From: Aphrocallistes beatrix
Taxonomy: Eukaryota > Porifera > Hexactinellida > Sceptrulophora > Aphrocallistidae
Length of the DNA stretch: 64,000 nt
Reading direction: 5' to 3'
NCBI GenBank assembly: GCA_963281255.1
Contig: OY725500.1
Span: forward strand, 3,529,184-3,593,183
Shown here in pieces: positions 47,340-57,075 of this stretch. The notes under the pieces are model-generated. The model did no database searches and had not been told where the DNA came from. It saw only the letters and a list, made by a program, of their open reading frames with translations. Each line of letters opens with the position of its first letter. The stretch's first letter is position 1. A program made the translations under genes and the position numbers.

Positions 47340-48265
47340 TATTTACATTTATGAAAAGCAATAGATCTTGCGTCAATCAGGGAATGTTATGTATCGCAGA
47401 TAACACAAGTGTATATGTTTTTTGGTGTGGTACTAGTACAGTGGTTCTCAACCGGGGTGCCATTTGCTTCCTCTAGGGGTGCCGCAGACCTTACCACGCT
47501 TACATACTGCTTTATTTTATTTTCTATTGATACCATTGTCAATGTTGAATTTGATGATTGTCCTCTGACAATCCTCTGGAATAATTTACTACACAATATT
47601 CACAATAATTTCCTAGTTTATTAATTAGTTATTCTATAATAAAGTCGTAATAATTCAAATCAATCTCCACTTTTACTATCATTTGTTCATTGGCCTGCCC
47701 CTAAGTCAAATTAATGGGTGCTGCTGAAAGGTAGAAGTTTAGAAAGGGTGCCGCGAGAATAAAAAGGTTGAGAAACACTGTACTAGTATATCAACATAAC
47801 ATATACGTACATCTGTGTTATTGTTTCTGCTGACATAGAATTATAGATATAAAGCAATATACTGTATCCTATATAAAGATTACAAAGCAAGTGCTAATTA
47901 GTGAAATATGTCCTTTTTGTGCTATTTTGCGTGGTGATACAACTCTGTATTGCGAAAAAGGTTGGATGAAATAATTATTCAAATATCGAGGTTATTAATA
48001 ACTCTCAAATTCTGCGATAGTAATCATTCTAAATATAATTGATTTATTGCCATACTTACTGTCTTAATTATCAAGATAGGTGGCATTATCCAATCTACAT
48101 ACATGATGAATTACCACAAGATATCATCATCTTATCTGCACTCATTTACAGCAGATATACTTATGCAAACACTCATTTACGTGCATTTAGTGGACAGAAT
48201 CACACTAGTCCAAAGGTTCTTCGTGAATCTTATGCTATTGTCATTTTATTTCAATGAAGAGACAT
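47340..48265. repeat. Dispersed repeat, copy B
   Basis: Direct counterpart of 45,690-46,330, enlarged by the hAT MITE at 47,439-47,780. The two copies are ~1.65 kb apart in the same orientation. Confidence 0.65.
47439..47780. mobile_element. 342-bp hAT-type MITE
   Basis: The ends are CAGTGGTTCTCAACC and, in reverse, CAGTGTTTCTCAACC. The perfect 8-bp duplication TACTAGTA lies at 47,431-47,438 and 47,781-47,788. Repeat copy A supplies the uninterrupted site. The ends are close to the MITE at 1821-2152. Confidence 0.9.
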
Positions 48266-48399
48266 CCAAGCAAACTATCCATAAAACAGCGATGCACTTT
48301 TCACTTAAAATGTCAAATTGCTTGCCTTTTGGCTCCAGTTCCACTCACAAATGTCACTCGACTCCCTTTTCTCAGTAAATTCCATATTTACTTCGGTTT

Positions 48400-48840
48400 G
48401 AAATTATTCTTCATTTAGTAGCGAAATGGCACTAACCATTTTTAGAAATGTGTTTAATATGGCGAGTTTTAAGAAGAAAAAATGTGTCCTACCACACAGC
48501 GAAAATCCAAAATCAGAGTCCGCTGCTTCTATATAAAATGTATTCATAATCAATGTTCCATGACGATTTAGCACCAGATGCCTTTCATTCACCATGAAAT
48601 ATTTCACAAATCCACTGAATTCATTATCAGACATGAGAAAAAGTTATTCATTCGAAGACTGTAGAAAGATAATTCGAAAAGCAGAGGGCTTTGATTCGCG
48701 ATATTCGCTGCTTGACAGGACACATTTTTTCTTCTCAAAACTCGCCATATTAAACATATTTCTAAATATTAGAATAGAAAAATCTTCTAAAATCATTGAA
48801 AGTATTCGAATTACAATATCTAAACACCGTAATAAATTTT
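48400..48840. repeat. Relative of the TA-type MITE at 1610-2651
   Basis: Shares CATGACGATTTAGCACCAGATGCCTTTCATTCAC-type sequence with 2390-2440. Its own inverted arms are ATATGGCGAGTTTTAAGAAG (48,460) and the reverse at 48,730-48,760. Terminal repeats were not found. Confidence 0.6.
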
Positions 48841-48973
48841 GTCACGAATTGTCTTGTCACGAAATGTCTTGTCACATGTCTTGTCACGAATTGTCTTGTC
48901 ACGAATTGTCTTGTCACGAATTGTCTTGTCACGAATTGTCTTGTCACGAATTGTCCTGTCACGAATTGTCTGT
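48841..48973. repeat. 15-bp minisatellite
   Basis: About nine units of CACGAATTGTCTTGT, the third shortened. Repeat-encoded open frames exist on both strands and are not genes. Confidence 0.9.
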
Positions 48974-49171
48974 ATTCCGTATCCAATGTGTCACTATATC
49001 TATAATATCTACTGTATTATTTGTATTGAGTAATTTGATAACTTAGACTGTCTTTTACAGATATGACTATAGATAATTTTTTCAATTAATGAATAGGCAT
49101 CTTGATTAGAAAAAACCCACACACACAGAGAGAAGTGATTATTTAGCGAAGTAGCTATTATTTTCCTTAGC

Positions 49172-50481
49172 ATGGCTTCGAATAACAAGGATGAGACTAT
49201 AGATCAACGAAATTTAGTTCCATTACAAAACTTGTCGATATCTAATGAACTGATGAAACTAGTAAAAGCATCGAAAGATGAGCTAGAGCTGCATTTCCAG
49301 CACTATTACCGTCTGCTCTATCACAAGCAGCAACAGCTGATGTCAGAACTGGATGCTATTTTGTTGTCAGCTAACGATTTGTACAAGAAAAGGAGTGAAC
49401 TGAAAGAGACACAGAAAGAGCTTGAAGAGAAGATTAAGAGTAACCAGTTTCATGACATGAAGACTAAGATGTTGGATCTTCTTCTCGCAGAGATGTCCGA
49501 ACTGGAACTAGCCGCAGTGAGAAGGAGGTGGTAGAGCTGGAGTGGAAGGATTCTCAGATGGAAGCAGCCATTGAGAATAGTTGTGCTATATCGCAGGGAG
49601 ATCCAGTTGCTTCCAGCACCACTCCAGACACCAGCACTTGTATTGCATATAAAGATAGAACAGTACCTGTCTGGAGTGTAGGGAGTTACGGAGCTGGAGA
49701 TGGTCAAATGAATAGTACAGAGGGTTTAGCTATAGACCAAGAGAATGAAGAGATATACATTGCAGATATGGAAAATAATCGAATTGTCATATTTACTAAA
49801 GATGGAAATTTTCAGAGAAATTTGACAATTGATGATCTTACAAAACCCTTCACAATATTGATTGTAGAGGAACATTGTTTCATAACTTGTGATAGTATTA
49901 AAGAACCACTTATTGTCAAAGTGAATAAGAAAACTGGAAATAAACTTGCTACGTTAAAACCAGGCTTGCTTCTAAAGAGTATAGTTTTGGACAAAGAAAC
50001 TAATTTGTTGTTTGGTTGCCCATGGAAAGAAGCGTCTATTTGGTTTATACAACAAGATCTAAAAAAGATTGCTGAAGTGAGATTAGAAACTACGACTTTT
50101 ACACAGGGCACAACGAAAATTCACGGTATACAAACGAGAAAAGATGAAATCTTCATTCTATTTTACAAGTCGCCTTTTCTTTTGCAATCGTTCTCTAGAG
50201 ATGGGAACTTTATCAGGAATATAATCATATCAACAGACATGAATGATTTAGCTAACTTCTTCGTAATTGACTCTCAGAATAATTTCATTATCAGCTGGGA
50301 GTCTACCAATAGAATAAAAATATTTTCTAAGACAGGAGAGCGAATAGCAATTATAGGCAAAGACGATACTGACGAAAGTAAACCTGGAGAGTTGTATTCT
50401 CCGCGTGGTTTAGCACTGACAAAAGATGGTAACATAGTGGTATGTGATGGGAAACAAAGAAATATTCTTCAGATGTTCTAG
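49172..50481 (+). CDS. Coiled-coil plus NHL-repeat protein, one frameshift
   Basis: The ATG at 49,172 follows TTTTCCTTAG, a likely splice acceptor. The first frame (49,172-49,534) is a ~120-residue mostly helical, charged coiled coil (QQQLMSELDAILLS, LKETQKELEEKIK). The second (49,528-50,481) carries NHL/beta-propeller repeats: GDGQMNSTEGLAIDQ, EIYIADMENNRIVIFTKDG and the last repeat GELYSPRGLALTKDGNIVVC. The frames differ by one base near 49,520, where GTGAGAAGGAGGTGGTAG reads WW-stop in one frame and SEKEVVELEW in the other. The layout is that of a TRIM-NHL C-terminal half; RING and B-box are absent. It may act as a scaffold or RNA/protein binder, but that is inference. It is either a pseudogene or carries an assembly error. 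Confidence 0.7.
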
Positions 50482-51353
50482 GATACTGAAACAGAGCATT
50501 TCATTTCTGTGTACTATCTCCATTTAAATTAATTTTTATTATTAGAAAAGGATATTTCTTCTTGAACATAATAGTATAGTTCGCTAAAGCTTGATGTATG
50601 TTATTATATCAACGGTTTTTGATTCTTCATTGCGTTAATATCAGTTTGATTGTGTCATTAAATAATGAGATAATGATAATGAAATACCGCCCGCATCTCC
50701 ATTGGAGGTCTTTTTGGAGCTGATGCATTTTTCCCATTAACATTGGCCTTAATATAATGAGATGGAATCAATACATATGTACACATTACATATGTATGCA
50801 TTGTAAACCCCATCCACTCACCCTGACCTGGATTCTTTGATAGATCACGACGAAATCGAATTTAAAAATATCCCAGTTCCATTGATCGAAAATCATGATG
50901 ATTTGGATAATAAAAAAGATTTTGCGTTCCTAAGCCACTCACGGACTGTGCAGGGTCGTGAGAAGCAAATATTTATTGGTGCAGCAGTCCTGTGATACAC
51001 ACTGCGCCGCACCGCCGAATAGCGGATTGCCACTAATTGAGCGGCTACCCCGCACCTCCCGTACCAATTCATACGGCCCTGGACTCGGTATTGCATCTGG
51101 GGAGGGTAGTGACAAAAAAAGTGGATTGAAATACTTTCTGAAGTCCAATATCTTAACAATAAATTGTAATTTGTAACCATTAGATATTCAATGAATAGAA
51201 ATGAGTTCTTCAATGCTTTTAGCGATTTCGAAGGGTTCCGTGCATCTAAACTTAGGCTGAGAAGCACTGCTAAGTATAGTATATACATATACTCTACCAT
51301 GCTAAAATTGTGAATACGTATTGTGTAATGATATTTACTGTGTCGGTGTTAGC
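50482..51353. other. Spacer between the NHL and Dicer genes
   Basis: Holds a GC-richer block (about 50,950-51,110) and a hAT-like end, CTTAGGCTGAGAAGCACTGC (51,250-51,269), the reverse of a CAGTGCTTCTCAGCC terminus. Its partner end was not located. No Dicer promoter motif is evident. Confidence 0.45.
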
Positions 51354-54300
51354 ATGAGTGCAGACTCAGCTTGTGTCTCGAAGTCTGACTCACTTGAGAA
51401 GTGCATTGATGAGATAGCTCCGGTGGATGAAGAGGACTTAGAAGGATTGGAGGAGGAGAACAGAGATTTTCTCACGGAGTTCAAAGCTAGACGCTACCAG
51501 CTGGAAATAATAGAGAAAGCTAAAGTCAAGAACAGCATTGTCTTCCTTGGCACTGGGACAGGAAAGACTTTCATCGCCGGAGAGGTGATCAAACGATTCC
51601 GTTCCCAGATTTTAGGCGACTGGGTCCATCCACTACCTGACGAGTTTGACGAGAGAGATATTCGGTCGTATCGCACGGAGTTCAAGCGTACTTTCTTTCT
51701 CTGTCTGACGATCCCTCTCGTCTACCAGCAGCACGCGTATCTAGAGAAACACCTGCATACTCAGGACAATAAATTCGCCGTTACGAAGGTGGTTGGATCT
51801 GATGGTGTGGATAGTTGGGACAAAACCCGATGGCTGAAGATTCTGAAAGAATCGAATGTTCTGGTCATGACTGCTCAGATCCTGCACGATCAACTGATAC
51901 GCGGCTTCATCAAAATGGCAGATATCAACCTTCTCATTTTCGATGAGGCACATCACGCGAGTAAAGAGGACATCTATAACCAGATAATGCACAAGTACCG
52001 AGAAGAGAAGGAAGAGAATCCAGGTCTATCCACGAGGATTCTCGGCCTCACTGCTTCTCTCCTGAATGAGAAAAAGGTGGATAAATGGTTGGAGAGGAAA
52101 CTAATTACATTAATGAAGAACTTTGACAGTGAAATAATCACAGCCAGGGACTACGTTGAAGTGTCAGAGTTCTGCGCTCGTCCTGACTTCAGAGTGATCA
52201 CGTACAAGCCTAACTTAAAGCTGGACCAAATTCACCACTTCCTGTTCTACCAGCTGTGCAGCATGATCAAGTTCATCACGCGGGCCGGGAACTTCGATTC
52301 GAGGTTAGTGGAGGATCCTACCTATTTAGTGAGCGAGGAGTGCCCGTTAAATAAGGCGCCTTTTGTTTGGGTGCAAGTGGTTAACTTCGAAATTATTAGT
52401 TTGCTATGTGTGAAGAAGTTAGCTCAGAAATTAGCGACAGTTGTCTCCACTCTGGGAGCTTGGCCCTCCTACTGGTTAGCGCAGTACATCACTAAGCGCA
52501 TTCGCAGCTATTATAAAGAAATAAAAGACGATCATGTAAAGGCTGCTAGCGCGAATTTTCTCGCCATTCTCAAGAAATATCTCAGCGTTTTCGAAGAGCC
52601 GCCTTCTTATTTGAATGTCACGGATAAGATTCTGACTCTCTCCGAGGAGTTGAAACGCGCTTGTAAAGCTGAAGACTTCTGTGGAATTACTTTCGTACGC
52701 GATCGTGTGATTGCGTTCATTCTCGCGGAATATTTCACTCACGTTTCTGATATATGTCCAGAGTTGGCTAAACTGAAATGCAGTCATTTCACGGGACAAG
52801 CACCCCTGCCTATATTCCCTGAGCTCCATTTCTCCGCTAAACGGCAGATGGATCTGCTGAAATCTTTCCGAGACGGAAGGATCAACTTCTTCCTCGCCAC
52901 GGACGTGTTGATCGAGGGATTAGACGTACAGCAATGCAACCTTGTCATTATATTCGATGCAATTCCGCATTTCCGATACTTCACCCAGTCGAGGGGGAGA
53001 GTGAGGGCTAAAGTTGGAGAGTACGTCTGTCTCGCAGAAGAGAAGGTTCAAGACGATGTTGCCAATGAGATGGCTCAGTATGACAAGCTTGAAGAAGAGC
53101 TTAGAAATGTCGTGCATCGAATTTGTTTTGATGAAACCCTATCCTCGCTGCCGCAGGAAGAAAAACTCACATATCGCACGAAGTCAGGCGCTACCCTTAG
53201 CCTCTCAATGGCTAAGCCCCTCCTCTACCAATACTGCCAGTTCTTGACGGAGATTTCGACACAGGACAAGTACACTGCCTGGGCTCCTTTATTCAAAATC
53301 TACAAGCGGAATGACATTAATAACTGCAACGAGTTCTTCTGCACTATCACGATGCCGAAGACTTGCTATGTTATGAGGGAGGAGGTATCCAGTCAAAGGT
53401 GGGTGAGTAGGAAGAAGGTTGCGATGAGATATGCTGCGTTTTATGCTTGCAAGAAGCTGTTGGAAATAGGCGAAATTAACGATGATTTAATGCCGAAGTA
53501 TGTTATTTTTAAGAGAGAGAATGAGACGAATCTGGGCATTGTGAATAACAATAACAGAAGGCTGCTAAACAGGAAGAAGTTCTATCCTATCAAACTAGCT
53601 GATTCTATTTTAAATATGAAATCTCCTTTCATCTGTAATGCGAGGGTGTTTTACTATCCGATTATTTATGAAAATGCAGAGAATTCAGTTAATCTTTTTG
53701 GGATTATGTGTGGTTCTCCATTTGGTGAGTTCCCTTCTGAATTAGTTCTCAATGATCCGAATGTGCATTGCTTTTGTAAGGGAAGATTAGAGGGTCCATT
53801 TGAAATTGAATTAAATTCAGATTCTATTCGCGTACTTCAAGAATTCCATCAATTAATATTCAATATTCTATTCAATATTCCTTCAGATTGCTTTGAGTTT
53901 AATATCCATGGTTGCTTTAAGAAGTATTCCATTGTTCCCATTTTGAAATCGGAATCAATGTATTTCATTGACATGGAAAGAGCCATCTACTACCTCAAAT
54001 CTCAAAAAACATCTAAATCGAATCACATTCCAACTGACTTGGATATCCATGACTACAGAGGAATGCGTGTGAAGAAGAATTACGATGATACATACAAGCA
54101 TGCTGTGTATGAAGTGATCACTGTAGATCCATCAATCACGGTAAATTCCCCTTTTCCAGATCAAAATAGAGCAGCAACCTATGCAGAATATTTCTTTAAT
54201 AGATTCGGGATTTCCTTCACAGATCCTAACCAACCGTCCTTAACAGTGGAACCATTCAAAGTCACTGTTTCTAGTTATTGTTATTTTTCTGGTCCCTTAC

Positions 54301-55922
54301 CGGAGCAAAATGAACCTTCGCCTAAGAAACTCAAACAAGGTGGGAGAGGTAGAAGTATCATTCTATTCCCGGAGCTTGTGAACAATCTATCCATCTACCA
54401 AGTTCTAACTCCGAACCTCACCATCATCCCTTCCTTCTTGTACAAACTTGAGTGTTATCTCTCTGCCTGCGAGTTCTTGAACACCATACACCCAAATATC
54501 GACCGAACATCTCTACAAACTTCTGGAATGCTCAAAGCACTGACACAAAAGAAATGTCATGAAAATATCGATTTGGAAAGACTTGAATTCTTCGGTGATA
54601 CTTGTCTCAAATTTGCCGTTGGCTTATCGCTATACGCGTACAATCCTACAGCAGACCAGAATATGCTCACGATAAAGAAGTCAGCTGCTGTCAGCAATAT
54701 GACTCTACTACGCATCGCGAACTGTGAAGAGCTACAACTGCCTCAGTATATTAAATCTAGGGAATTTCTCCCCAGGGGTAACTGGTTACCTCCCCAGTGT
54801 GGTTACGTTTCTCTTGCTCCCACTAATGTTAGTAATAACGACTCGCAGCCAATGGAAGTTGACGATATTCAGGATAATAGTAACATTAAACCTAAAAATG
54901 AGAACAATAATCAAAATACCAACAATCGCATTAACTCTTCGAATAGTTTCCTTACACAGACTATAGCGAATAAATCAGTTGCTGATTCATTTGAGGCTGT
55001 GCTAGGCTCGATAACAATGTGTCATGGGCTGTATCCTGCCTTGAAATTCTTGGTTACATATGGGAATAAGGAGTTGTTTGAGAACATGGATGGTTCAGTA
55101 ATTGAGTTCCCTTCTCTACCAGAGCCTAGTTTCAATGGGTCTGAAAGATGCAAGGAGAAATTTCGATTATTCTTGGAAGGTGGAGATTATTTTCGGCAAA
55201 TATTTCCTATCACTCCCAAATGCTCATGGAATGATAGAGAAAAGTTGTTATTCGAACAAATTCATCAGAAAGACCTGATTATTTTATCTAAAAAACTATC
55301 TTTTCCAAGTTCTATGAACGAAGATAGCTACTACATCCTACTAGAAGCGTTGACTCACGACTCCTTCAGTGGAGAGATGCTAACTGGGAGCTACCAGCGG
55401 CTTGAATTCTTAGGTGACTGTGTCCTGGATTATCTCGTCACTTCCTACCTCATGTGCTATGTAGATCAGACGTTTCAGCCTGAAGATCTGCACAAGCTAA
55501 GAGCTTTCGTTGTCTGCAATCGAAACTTTGCTAGACTAACAGTTGAATGGGAGCTCGACGACTATTTGCTATATACGAGTCAGGGACTTCAGAAAGACAT
55601 TGACAAATACGTTGAGTACCTTGAATCTATCGAACAAACAAAATCTGCTAAGAAATCCTTTTTCAAAAGTGAGTTGGAATACACACTAAAACAGAAAAAA
55701 GCGAAGAAGAAACAGGAACAGGATAAAATTGACGAAATGTTTAGTAAAGTTATAAAAGCTCCGAAAGCGTTGGGAGATGTGTTCGAATCAGTATCAGGCG
55801 CTCTTCTATTAACCGTGAACTACAACCTTGAAACTGTATGGCAGATCCTAGGTCCTGTGCTTGAAAAGAGTATTAAGGATTTCTTAGCTGTATATATACC
55901 TAGAAAAATTAATATTAAATAA
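51354..55922 (+). CDS. DCR: Dicer ribonuclease, single exon
   Basis: 1,522 residues. Dicer cuts long dsRNA or hairpins into small RNAs for Argonaute. Helicase motifs: GTGTGKT (66-72), DEAH (197-200), GLTAS, and QSRGRVR (545-551). A dimerisation (DUF283-like) region follows at ~625-720, with a platform/PAZ-like region marked by TYAEYFFNRFG (942). RNase IIIa has LEFFGD with E1078 and D1082, and VADSFEA with D1211 and E1214. RNase IIIb has LEFLGD with E1351 and D1355, and GDVFES with D1475 and E1478. All eight metal-site residues are present. Only 44 residues follow, so there is no C-terminal dsRNA-binding domain. The N-terminal half is visibly more GC-rich than the half after ~53,500. There are no introns. 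An upstream TTG is in frame, but the ATG at 51,354 is the sensible start. Confidence 0.92.
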   Translation: MSADSACVSKSDSLEKCIDEIAPVDEEDLEGLEEENRDFLTEFKARRYQLEIIEKAKVKNSIVFLGTGTGKTFIAGEVIKRFRSQILGDWVHPLPDEFDERDIRSYRTEFKRTFFLCLTIPLVYQQHAYLEKHLHTQDNKFAVTKVVGSDGVDSWDKTRWLKILKESNVLVMTAQILHDQLIRGFIKMADINLLIFDEAHHASKEDIYNQIMHKYREEKEENPGLSTRILGLTASLLNEKKVDKWLERKLITLMKNFDSEIITARDYVEVSEFCARPDFRVITYKPNLKLDQIHHFLFYQLCSMIKFITRAGNFDSRLVEDPTYLVSEECPLNKAPFVWVQVVNFEIISLLCVKKLAQKLATVVSTLGAWPSYWLAQYITKRIRSYYKEIKDDHVKAASANFLAILKKYLSVFEEPPSYLNVTDKILTLSEELKRACKAEDFCGITFVRDRVIAFILAEYFTHVSDICPELAKLKCSHFTGQAPLPIFPELHFSAKRQMDLLKSFRDGRINFFLATDVLIEGLDVQQCNLVIIFDAIPHFRYFTQSRGRVRAKVGEYVCLAEEKVQDDVANEMAQYDKLEEELRNVVHRICFDETLSSLPQEEKLTYRTKSGATLSLSMAKPLLYQYCQFLTEISTQDKYTAWAPLFKIYKRNDINNCNEFFCTITMPKTCYVMREEVSSQRWVSRKKVAMRYAAFYACKKLLEIGEINDDLMPKYVIFKRENETNLGIVNNNNRRLLNRKKFYPIKLADSILNMKSPFICNARVFYYPIIYENAENSVNLFGIMCGSPFGEFPSELVLNDPNVHCFCKGRLEGPFEIELNSDSIRVLQEFHQLIFNILFNIPSDCFEFNIHGCFKKYSIVPILKSESMYFIDMERAIYYLKSQKTSKSNHIPTDLDIHDYRGMRVKKNYDDTYKHAVYEVITVDPSITVNSPFPDQNRAATYAEYFFNRFGISFTDPNQPSLTVEPFKVTVSSYCYFSGPLPEQNEPSPKKLKQGGRGRSIILFPELVNNLSIYQVLTPNLTIIPSFLYKLECYLSACEFLNTIHPNIDRTSLQTSGMLKALTQKKCHENIDLERLEFFGDTCLKFAVGLSLYAYNPTADQNMLTIKKSAAVSNMTLLRIANCEELQLPQYIKSREFLPRGNWLPPQCGYVSLAPTNVSNNDSQPMEVDDIQDNSNIKPKNENNNQNTNNRINSSNSFLTQTIANKSVADSFEAVLGSITMCHGLYPALKFLVTYGNKELFENMDGSVIEFPSLPEPSFNGSERCKEKFRLFLEGGDYFRQIFPITPKCSWNDREKLLFEQIHQKDLIILSKKLSFPSSMNEDSYYILLEALTHDSFSGEMLTGSYQRLEFLGDCVLDYLVTSYLMCYVDQTFQPEDLHKLRAFVVCNRNFARLTVEWELDDYLLYTSQGLQKDIDKYVEYLESIEQTKSAKKSFFKSELEYTLKQKKAKKKQEQDKIDEMFSKVIKAPKALGDVFESVSGALLLTVNYNLETVWQILGPVLEKSIKDFLAVYIPRKINIK

Positions 55923-57069
55923 TATTTTGCATCTCATAGCCAATGTTTATTGTAATATTGCTCTCCAATTGTTTGTAATGCTGTAGTTAATGAAATTCAT
56001 TAAAATTAATCAGAAATCTTTATATCGTGATATTGGAGTGGACGTATGCTCGAGAGAGTGCTTCAAAATTTTGACTTCTAAATTATCAGACCAAGTGGAC
56101 AATTTTGGTGTCCAGATTGCGATCCATTTTGAAAAGTAGGATTGGGATCGGAGAGCTTATTGTTTCAATCCCAATCCTTTCTCATGAGTAACCCACGATT
56201 CTAGAGTGAGTAACTCTTAATTTATTTCATGATTTCATAATTGATGACTATTTTTAAAGGTTCTTTTTCTTATCCGAATAATATGGTTAATTATTTCAAT
56301 AATATTTTAACGATGCATTAGCAGCTTCCTAGTGGTATAAATTGGTCTGCTTATGTATGGAAAATTAACAGATGCCAACCTTTGCTTACTCAAATCCGTG
56401 AGAATCTAAACAAAAAAAATTTTTTCCTCTAACGCCTTGCTGGCCCTTTTCTATTTAATTCCAGGGGAATGGGGGACGGGAAGAGGTCTAGGGGAACAAG
56501 GGGGATATCAACTATTAGTATGTGTCTTGTTGACACTGATAGTTTTTTACAACAAAAAAACTTTCAATTCCATATTTAACACATCACATTATTTTCAGTT
56601 AAATATTAGAAACAAATTTTGTAGAGAACGTGTTTGCTCTACCAAAGATTATATAATGTCTCCATTAAGTGAAGAAGGAAAGAAAGGGATTGTCCCATTG
56701 GGTCAAATCAAGATATTTCAGAATGGATTAGTTATCACAAAAAGTCTACGCGAATATCTCCCACACACACAGAAGAGAATTTGTTTTGGTCTAGGTTATT
56801 CTATTATGACGAAATATACTGAACAGTTTATTGTAAACAGAGAAGAAGTATGACAAATGGAACTAACAAGTGAACACCAAAAAATGAAGAAATACATTCA
56901 GAAAAATCTAGCAAGATCATGGTAGCAAAGTACATATCAGCTGTCTGTTCAGAATCTTCACAGGTTCGGATCAGGTTCAGAGAGGTTATTCCAATAGATG
57001 CAAAGTGTCTTGAACAATTTGAGAGTTGGAATGAGTTGAGTAAGATAGATACAAGAGTTAGAATTCAGC
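55923..57069. other. 3' flank of Dicer and spacer
   Basis: An open frame at 56,437-56,853 has no ATG at its start and no recognised domain; its second half (after ATG 56,656) could be a degenerate exon. Otherwise AT-rich. Confidence 0.4.
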
Positions 57070-57075
57070 TCACAT

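Noticed and set aside
48594-49046. Cys-His-Glu-Leu-Ser repeat protein
   Set aside because: The repeats are the 15-bp minisatellite read in frame, preceded by MITE-derived sequence; equivalent frames exist on both strands.
56437-56853. 138-codon open frame after Dicer
   Set aside because: No ATG at its start, low-complexity first half and no recognised domain; noted as spacer only.
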